A stretch of 56,453 nt of DNA from contig NZ_CACSKB010000025.1 of assembly GCF_902706225.1 (NCBI RefSeq), positions 1-56,453 on the forward strand, in the 5' to 3' direction. Shown piece by piece: positions 51,174-56,453 of this stretch. The translations under genes were made by a program, and so were the position numbers. Every line of letters starts with the position of its first letter. Position 1 is the stretch's first letter. Origin of the DNA: Microbacterium sp. 18062 (lineage in GTDB: Bacteria > Actinomycetota > Actinomycetes > Actinomycetales > Microbacteriaceae). Below the pieces are notes generated by a model that had not been told where the DNA came from, made no database searches, and saw only the letters and a program-made list of their open reading frames with translations.

Positions 51174-52232
51174 AGCTCTCCTGCCGTGCAACTGCCCGTG
51201 CCCCGTGTGCCGGGGCGACGAGGCCGCCTTCAGGATATCCCGGTGGTCGGACACAAGAGGGTCCTCCTCGCCGCCCCCCGGGGCTACTGCGCCGGGGTGG
51301 ACCGCGCGGTCGTCGCCGTCGAGAAGGCGCTCGAACGGTACGGGGCCCCCGTCTACGTGCGCAAGCAGATCGTCCACAACGTGCACGTGGTGACCGAGCT
51401 CGAGGCGAAGGGCGCCGTGTTCGTCGACGAGGTCGACGAGGTCCCGGCCGGCGCGCACGTCGTCTTCAGCGCGCATGGCGTCTCGCCGGCGGTCGTGTCT
51501 GCCGCATCCGATCGCGGGCTGCAGGCGATCGACGCGACCTGCCCGCTCGTCACCAAGGTGCACCGCGAGGCGGTGCGCTTCGCCCGGGACGACTACGAGA
51601 TCCTGCTGATCGGTCACCTCGGCCACGAGGAGGTCGAGGGCACGGCGGGCGAGGCGCCCGAGCACGTGACGATCGTGAACTCGCCGGCGGATGCGGACAC
51701 CGTCGAGGTGCGGGATCCGGGCAAGGTCGTGTGGCTCTCCCAGACGACGCTGTCGGTCGACGAGACGATGGAGACCGTGCGGCGGCTGCGTGCCCGCTTC
51801 CCCGAGCTGCAGGATCCGCCCTCGGACGACATCTGCTACGCGACGCAGAACCGCCAGGTCGCGATCAAGAAGGTGGCGGTGGGTGCGGACCTCGTCATCG
51901 TGGTGGGCTCGGCGAACTCGTCGAACAGCGTGCGCCTGGTCGAGGTGGCGCTCGAGCACGGCGCGAAGGCCGCCTATCGGGTCGACTACGCGGACGAGGT
52001 GCGCCAGGAGTGGCTCGAGGGTGTGCAGACCGTGGGCGTGACCAGCGGCGCATCCGTGCCGGAGGTGCTCGTCCAGCAGGTGCTCGACGACCTCGCCGGC
52101 GCGGGATACCGCGACGTCGAAGAGGTGCGCACGGCCGAGGAGGACCTCGTCTTCTCGCTTCCCAAGGAGCTGCGCGGGGGAATGTCCGGACGCCTCGGCG
52201 GGCGCGCGTCGACCGAGCGGAGCTCCTCGTGA
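51171..52232 (+). CDS. ispH: 4-Hydroxy-3-methylbut-2-enyl diphosphate reductase
   Basis: Last step of the MEP pathway, making IPP and DMAPP on a [4Fe-4S] cluster. Length 353. The three cluster cysteines are C40 ([10 protein letters not shown]), C124 ([11 protein letters not shown]) and C222 ([11 protein letters not shown]). HNVHVV and SAHGVSP histidines and the [14 protein letters not shown] [10 protein letters not shown] are also conserved. The N-terminal 25 residues precede the usual family start. GTG start without RBS; the likely leaderless promoter is 6 nt upstream. Divergent from xseA as in Mycobacterium. Confidence 0.96.
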   Translation: MSSPAVQLPVPRVPGRRGRLQDIPVVGHKRVLLAAPRGYCAGVDRAVVAVEKALERYGAPVYVRKQIVHNVHVVTELEAKGAVFVDEVDEVPAGAHVVFSAHGVSPAVVSAASDRGLQAIDATCPLVTKVHREAVRFARDDYEILLIGHLGHEEVEGTAGEAPEHVTIVNSPADADTVEVRDPGKVVWLSQTTLSVDETMETVRRLRARFPELQDPPSDDICYATQNRQVAIKKVAVGADLVIVVGSANSSNSVRLVEVALEHGAKAAYRVDYADEVRQEWLEGVQTVGVTSGASVPEVLVQQVLDDLAGAGYRDVEEVRTAEEDLVFSLPKELRGGMSGRLGGRASTERSSS

Positions 52233-52795
52233 GCAACGCGGCCGGGAACGAGCGCCCGCGCCCGCAGTACGGCGAGTACGCGACGCCCGAAGAGCAGCGC
52301 GCGCGCATCCGTCAGCCGGATGCGTCCGCCGCCCTCGAGGACGGACGGTCGCCGTCCGCGCCCATCGATCAGCGCGCGCCCGTCGATCCGGTGATCCCCG
52401 GCCCGGTCGCCGGGACGCGTCCGCGCTTCGTGGACCGGGTGATCACGTTCGCCCTGCTCGGCTACGGTCTGTTCACGGTGCTCGGCTCGATCCCGGCGGC
52501 GACCGACTACACGCAGTTCGCGACGACCTTCCTCGAGGTGTTCGGCGTCGACCAGGCGCTGTCCGATCCGGCCGGCGCCCGCGGATGGGGCCTCGCCGCG
52601 GCGCTGGTGCTCGGGATCGGGTGGGTCGCGACGCTCGGCCTCTCGTGGATCAGCCTGCGTGCCCGTCGCGTCACCTTCTGGATCCCGCTCGTCGGCGGCA
52701 TCGTCGTCAACCTGGTGTCCTCGGTGCTGCTGGTCGCGCCCCTCATGGCCGACCCGGCCGTCTGGAGCGCACTGCAGGACGCCCTCCTCGGCTGA
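52229..52795 (+). CDS. Conserved four-helix membrane protein (DUF6264-like)
   Basis: Protein of 188 residues. A polar, Pro/Arg-rich cytoplasmic tail (1-68, including [17 protein letters not shown]) precedes four membrane helices (about 72-90, 115-138, 147-158, 150-180 partly merged). The tail motif P-Q-Y-G-E-Y-A resembles small actinobacterial membrane proteins of the DUF6264 type; this match is from memory and moderate. Coupled to ispH by a GTGA overlap, so they are co-transcribed. Function unknown. The IS110 element lies directly after its stop codon. Confidence 0.75.
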   Translation: MSNAAGNERPRPQYGEYATPEEQRARIRQPDASAALEDGRSPSAPIDQRAPVDPVIPGPVAGTRPRFVDRVITFALLGYGLFTVLGSIPAATDYTQFATTFLEVFGVDQALSDPAGARGWGLAAALVLGIGWVATLGLSWISLRARRVTFWIPLVGGIVVNLVSSVLLVAPLMADPAVWSALQDALLG

Positions 52796-52814
52796 CAGTG
52801 ATGATGGTGGTGGG

Positions 52815-53000
52815 AGCCCCGCAGCGTTCGTCCTGACTCTTCGGCTGACTGACTTCGGGTCTTGAACGGGATCTGTCGGTCGTTCGCTGCGGGGCTGCCG
52901 TGCACTCACCGTGCGAGGGTTGTGACCTCATAGGAGCCTGTGCCAGCAGGCACCCATCACTGTCTTGTCCACTCGCTCTCGGCGGTGCGTGCCGTTCTGC
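52815..53000 (+). ncRNA. Candidate bridge RNA of the IS110 element
   Basis: A non-coding left end with a perfect 12-bp stem AGCCCCGCAGCG (52815-52826)/CGCTGCGGGGCT (52885-52896) closing a 58-nt internal loop, then a second hairpin GCCTG/CAGGC (about 52937-52950). CATCACTGTC (52955-52964) is the exact complement of GACAGTGATG at the left junction (52794-52803). A segment TGACCTCATAGGAGCC (about 52923) resembles the right end TGACATCCAAAGCAGC (about 54063). These features fit the target- and donor-binding loops of IS110 bridge RNAs. Confidence 0.4.
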
Positions 53001-53023
53001 CCGGATGAGTGAGAGGAACGGCG

Positions 53024-54065
53024 ATGACCACCATCGCACGACAAGTCGAAGATGACCAGATCGAGGTAACCGTCGGGGTCGATACCCACAGTGACACGCA
53101 TACCGCCGCGGTGATCGACACGGCCGTGCCACCAGTTCCCCGCCGACGCGACCGGCTATGCGGCTCTGCTGGCGTGGGCGGTGACGTTCGGGGCCGTGCT
53201 ACTCGCGGCGATCGAAGGCACCGGCGCGTACGGTGCTGGCTTGGCCCGATTCCTGCGTGGTGCGGGGGTCGACCTGTTGGAGATCGACCGGCCTGACCGC
53301 AAGGCCCGCCGATTCGCGGGCAAGTCCGACCCGTTGGATGCGGAAGCCGCAGCCCGTGCGGGGCTGGCCAGGGTCCGTACCGGGATCCCGAAAGACCGCA
53401 CCGGGAAGGTCGAAGCGCTCCGGAACCTGCGTGTCGCCCGCCGCAGCGCGGTCGACCAGCGCGCCGACCGCACCAGGCGCATCAAGACCCTGCTGGTCAC
53501 TGCCCCGGACGAGCTCCGCGAGCGACTCCGCCACCTCACAGACCGGCAGTTGCTGCGCACGTGTGCTGCTCTACGCCCCGAAACGACACGGGCCGGTGAG
53601 CCAGAGCAGGCCGCGAAGATCGCACTGCGCACCCTGGCCCGCAGGCACGCCGCGCTCGTCGAAGAGATCACCGAACTCGACGCGATCATCGCCCCCCTCG
53701 TCACCGCGATCAACCCCGCACTGCTGCCGTTGAACGGTGTCGGTGCTGACGTCGCCGGGCAGCTGCTCGTCACCGCTGGCGAGAACACCGACCGGCTCCA
53801 CTCAGAAGCCGCGTTCGCGATGCTCTGCGGCGTCGCACCCATCCCCGCATCCTCCGGCAAGACCCGCAGGCACCGCCTCAACCGCGGCGGCGACCGACAG
53901 GCAAACGCCGCGCTCTACCGCATCGTGCTCTGCCGGCTCCGATGGGACCCACGCACCCAGGCCTACGCCCGTCGACGCACCGAAGAAGGCCTCTCCAAGA
54001 AAGACATCATCCGCTGCCTGAAACACCTCATCGCCCGAGAGATCTACCACGTCACCACCACTTGA
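53024..54065 (+). pseudogene. IS110-type transposase (DEDD/RuvC-like), frameshifted
   Basis: The first 36 codons (MTTIARQVEDDQIEVTVGVD, then THSDTHTAAVIDT) carry the first catalytic Asp in VGVDTH. Near 53125-53133 the frame shifts by +1, probably through a deletion of about ten bases, and continues as QFPADATGYAALLAW. It then has the catalytic Glu in AIEGTGAYG and the aspartates in KSDPLDAEAAAR. The Tnp_20 domain follows with LLPLNGVGADVAGQLLV, FAMLCGVAPIPASSGKT (containing the conserved Ser) and the C-terminal RCLKHLIAREIYH. Except for the shift it is complete, so it could be a recent inactivation. Confidence 0.85.
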
Positions 54066-54133
54066 CATCCAAAGCAGCATCCCACGCGTCGCCGGTCTCT
54101 GGTTCCCTCGGGCCGGATCACGCCCCCGTGACG

Positions 54134-54164
54134 ACGATGCCCCGACCATCGGCCGGGGCATCGT
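54134..54164. terminator. Hairpin after fbaA
   Basis: ACGATGCCCCG (54134-54144) and CGGGGCATCGT (54154-54164) form a perfect 11-bp stem with a 9-nt loop, 15 nt after the fbaA stop codon on the minus strand. Likely terminator of fbaA. Confidence 0.65.
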
Positions 54165-54178
54165 GCGACACGGGATCG

Positions 54179-55207
54179 TCAGGACGTGCTCTGGCCGAAC
54201 GAGCCGAGCTGCTGCGTCGCCTCGACGACGCGGGCGGCCAGCGCCGACTCCGCGATCTTGCCCCACGCGCGCGGGTCGTAGGCCTTCTTGTTGCCGACCT
54301 CGCCGTCGACCTTCAGGACGCCGTCGTAGTTCGAGAACATGAAGCCGGCGACAGAGCGCGTGAACGCATACTGGGTGTCGGTGTCGATGTTCATCTTCAC
54401 GACGCCGTTCGCGACCGCGAGCGCGATCTCGGCGTCGGTCGAGCCGCTGCCGCCGTGGAAGACGAGGTCGAGGGGCTTCGCGCCCGTGCCGAACTGCGCC
54501 GCGATGCCCTCCTGGATCTCGCCGAGCAGCTCGGGACGCAGCTTGACGTTGCCGGGCTTGTACACGCCGTGCACGTTGCCGAATGTCAGAGCAGAGATGT
54601 ACCGGCCGTTCTCACCGAGTCCCAGGGCCTCGACGGCCTTCGTGACGTCGGCGACGGTCGTGTAGAGGGCCTCGTTGCTGCCCTCGTGCTGCACGCCGTC
54701 CTCCTCGCCGCCGACGACGCCGATCTCGACCTCGAGGATCGCGTTGATGTTCTTCAGGCGCGGGAGCAGCTCCTTGGCGATCTCGAGGTTCTCGTCCAGC
54801 GGCACGGCCGAGCCGTCCCACATGTGCGACTGGAAGATCGGCTCGCCGCCGGCCTTCACCTGCTCCTCGGACGCCTCGATCAGCGGCAGCACGAAGTCGG
54901 CGAGCGCGGGCTTCGGGCAGTGGTCGGTGTGCAGGGCGACCGTGATGGGGTAGTTCTTCGCGACCTCGGTCGCGAACTTCGCGAACGCCAGGGCGCCCGT
55001 CGCACGGCCCTTGACGGTGTGCCCGGCAAAGTAGTCGGCGCCGCCGGTGGTGACCTGGATGATGCCGTCCGAGCCGGCCTCGGTCAGGCCCTGCAGGATC
55101 GCGTTGATCGACTGCGAGCTGGACGCGTTGATCGCGGGGTAGGCGAAGCCGCCGGCCTTCGCACGGTCGAGCATTTCGGCGTACTGATCGGGGGTAGCGA
55201 CGGGCAT
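54179..55207 (-). CDS. fbaA: Fructose-bisphosphate aldolase, class II
   Basis: Zinc-dependent aldolase splitting fructose 1,6-bisphosphate. Length 342, class IIA. Zinc and catalytic residues: HTDHCPKP (H93, D95, H96), EVEIGVVGGEEDGV (about 158-171), TFGNVHG (about 207-213) and FHGGSGSTDAE (about 250-260), with KMNIDTDTQYAF near 277. ATG with AAGGAG. Divergent from glpX, so the two opposing steps of FBP metabolism share one control region. Confidence 0.97.
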   Translation of the reverse strand: MPVATPDQYAEMLDRAKAGGFAYPAINASSSQSINAILQGLTEAGSDGIIQVTTGGADYFAGHTVKGRATGALAFAKFATEVAKNYPITVALHTDHCPKPALADFVLPLIEASEEQVKAGGEPIFQSHMWDGSAVPLDENLEIAKELLPRLKNINAILEVEIGVVGGEEDGVQHEGSNEALYTTVADVTKAVEALGLGENGRYISALTFGNVHGVYKPGNVKLRPELLGEIQEGIAAQFGTGAKPLDLVFHGGSGSTDAEIALAVANGVVKMNIDTDTQYAFTRSVAGFMFSNYDGVLKVDGEVGNKKAYDPRAWGKIAESALAARVVEATQQLGSFGQSTS

Positions 55208-55322
55208 GGCTGCTCCTTGCGTTGATGCGTCGGTTCACCGGCAACTCTACCGAAGCGGGCCCTCGCGCCGTGGGTCGTGAGCCGGAAGAAGCCGTCCGTG
55301 GGGGCGGAAATGCCGCGCGGGT

Positions 55323-55357
55323 AAGAATCCCCAATTCTTCTCCCGCTCGCGCGAGCG
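55323..55357. promoter_or_regulatory. Inverted repeats between fbaA and glpX
   Basis: AAGAAT/ATTCTT (55323-55328/55334-55339, 5-nt spacer) is AT-rich and stands out; CGCTCGCGCGAGCG (55344-55357) is a perfect 14-bp palindrome 4 nt later. Possible regulator sites for the divergent gluconeogenic and glycolytic genes. Confidence 0.5.
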
Positions 55358-55385
55358 ATCCGGTGTCCCGGCGACGCATGCTGGA

Positions 55386-55400
55386 TAGGCTGACGACATG
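55386..55400 (+). promoter_or_regulatory. -10 element and leaderless start of glpX
   Basis: TAGGCT (55386-55391), 6 nt, ATG at 55398; no RBS. Confidence 0.5.
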
Positions 55401-56387
55401 GTGAGCCTTACCGCCGACATGAGTCCGCTGCATCCCGACCGAAACCTCGCACTCGAGCTGGTCCGCGCGACGGAGGCGGCCTCCATCCGGTCGGTCCCCT
55501 TCATCGGGCGCGGGCAGAAGGAGGCCGCGGACGGCGCCGCGGTCGACGCGATGCGGGCCTTCCTCACCACCGTGAACTTCGACGGTGTGATCGTCATCGG
55601 CGAGGGTGAGAAGGACAACGCGCCCATGCTGTTCAACGGCGAGCACGTGGGCACTGGGCGCGGCCCCCAGTGTGATGTCGCCGTCGACCCGATCGACGGC
55701 ACCTCGCTCACCGCCGCCGGGCGCAACAATGCGCTCTCGGTGATCGCGGTCTCCGACCGCGGAGCGATGCTCGACGCCTCGAGCGTCTTCTACATGGACA
55801 AGCTCGTCACGGGGCCCGCCGGCGTCGGTGTGGTCGACATCCGCCTGCCGATCGGTGAGAACATCCGCCTCCTGGCCGAGGCGCTCGGAAAGCCGGTCGA
55901 CGAGCTCGTCGTCTCGGTTTTGCATCGCCCCCGTCACGAGCGGCTCATCGAGGAGATCCGCGAGGCGGGTGCGGGCACCCGGCTCATGAGCGACGGCGAC
56001 GTGGCCGGCGGGATCAACGCCGCGCGGCACAACGCGCGCACCGACATGTGCGTCGGCATCGGGGGAAGCCCCGAGGGCATCGTGACGGCCTGCGCGATCA
56101 AGGCGCTCGGCGGACACATCCAAGGGCGTCTCGCGCCTCTCGACGACGACGAGAAGCAGCGTGGCATCGACGCCGGCCTGGCGTTCGACGGGCACGTGTA
56201 CGAGGCGGACGATCTGGTCAAGGGCAAGAACACGATCTTCGTCGCGACCGGGGTCACCGACGGCCAGCTCGTCGCCGGCGTGCGCCGCGAGGGCGGGTTC
56301 GTCTACACCGAGAGCGTCGTGCTGCGCGGTGCCTCCGGAACGCTTCGCCGGATCACCTCGGAGCACCTCACCTCGAAGTGGCTCTGA
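55398..56387 (+). CDS. glpX: Fructose-1,6-bisphosphatase, class II
   Basis: Gluconeogenic phosphatase. Length 329. Metal and substrate motifs: GRGQKEAADGAAVDAMR (about 33-49), VIVIGEGEKDNAPML (about 64-78, with the family's IGEGEKD), DPIDGTSLTA (about 97-106), GDVAGGI and GIGGSPEG (about 217-224). In Mycobacterium glpX lies next to fum; here it is separated from fumC and paired with fbaA. The last 66 nt of the window after its stop hold no gene. Confidence 0.97.
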   Translation: MVSLTADMSPLHPDRNLALELVRATEAASIRSVPFIGRGQKEAADGAAVDAMRAFLTTVNFDGVIVIGEGEKDNAPMLFNGEHVGTGRGPQCDVAVDPIDGTSLTAAGRNNALSVIAVSDRGAMLDASSVFYMDKLVTGPAGVGVVDIRLPIGENIRLLAEALGKPVDELVVSVLHRPRHERLIEEIREAGAGTRLMSDGDVAGGINAARHNARTDMCVGIGGSPEGIVTACAIKALGGHIQGRLAPLDDDEKQRGIDAGLAFDGHVYEADDLVKGKNTIFVATGVTDGQLVAGVRREGGFVYTESVVLRGASGTLRRITSEHLTSKWL

Positions 56388-56453
56388 TCCACCGGCGTTA
56401 GGCGCACTCCGGCCCTGACCACCCCCAGGAAGGGGCGGGGACACGGGCAGGAA

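Larger units (their letters stand above)
52797..54090 (+). mobile_element. IS110-family insertion sequence (degenerate)
   Basis: Contains a roughly 225-nt upstream non-coding end, a frameshifted IS110-type transposase gene (53024-54065) and a short right end. There are no terminal inverted repeats, as expected for IS110. The left boundary is placed just after the stop of the upstream gene and the right boundary within about 30 nt after the transposase stop; both are estimates. It sits between ispH-DUF6264 and fbaA without breaking either. Confidence 0.75.

Overview
The window is a high-GC actinobacterial chromosome segment, most likely from Microbacterium or a close Microbacteriaceae relative. 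The basis is the strong GC bias in third codon positions, frequent GTG starts, actinobacterial families (DUF501, DUF4307, DUF4245, subtilase with a C-terminal anchor) and gene order. Two blocks follow, from memory, the Mycobacterium tuberculosis order: rplY-pth-mfd-mazG-eno-ftsB/divIC-DUF501 (like Rv1014c-Rv1025) and greA-DUF4307-small membrane protein-hemolysin III-uppS-phoH-fumC-DUF4245-xseB-xseA-ispH (like Rv1080c-Rv1110). Nearly all of the window is vertically inherited housekeeping sequence, with a few accessory insertions.

Layout. 0-4.6 kb: an OmpR-type two-component system divergent from a MacB-like ABC exporter. 4.8-6.7 kb: a GT1 glycosyltransferase divergent from a TetR regulator, with an AT-rich operator between them. 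6.7-14.1 kb: VanZ-like protein, gnd, a 40-residue membrane protein, rplY, pth, mfd. 14.1-16.7 kb: a decay zone with mosaic repeats, a wrecked CoA-transferase gene, a TetR/DoxX-like operon and a wrecked DUF222/HNH gene. 16.8-28.3 kb: gamma-carbonic-anhydrase-like protein, ppc, nhaA, mazG, hisS, an O-methyltransferase, eno, ftsB/divIC, DUF501, subtilase. 28.3-41 kb: ndh, a tRNA with anticodon TAA, a PLP enzyme with a sugar-lactone oxidase, lemA, htpX, an unusual pyruvate-kinase-like protein, a YcaQ-like protein, AI-2E transporter, ilvA, greA. 41-52.8 kb: hemolysin III, uppS, phoH, a second two-component system, fumC, beta-carbonic anhydrase, DUF4245, xseBA, ispH. 52.8-54.1 kb: an IS110-family element with a frameshifted transposase. 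54.2-56.4 kb: fbaA divergent from glpX.

The metabolic genes form a central-carbon set: glycolysis and gluconeogenesis (eno, fbaA, glpX), pentose phosphate pathway (gnd), anaplerosis and TCA (ppc, fumC), with carbonic anhydrase able to supply bicarbonate for PEP carboxylase. DNA maintenance genes (mfd, xseAB, YcaQ-like, mazG) and envelope genes (uppS, ispH, ftsB/divIC, htpX, lemA) make up most of the rest.

The most unusual signals are non-coding. A mosaic repeat family starts exactly at the TGA stop codon of four unrelated genes and carries terminator-like hairpins; a related palindrome sits in frame inside ppc. A separate 73-nt palindrome occurs twice, both times between convergent genes. 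The TAA-anticodon tRNA has a short class I variable loop. Fourteen genes have a -10 hexamer 6-7 nt before the start codon, the signature of leaderless transcription. The IS110 element has an upstream non-coding segment resembling a bridge RNA.
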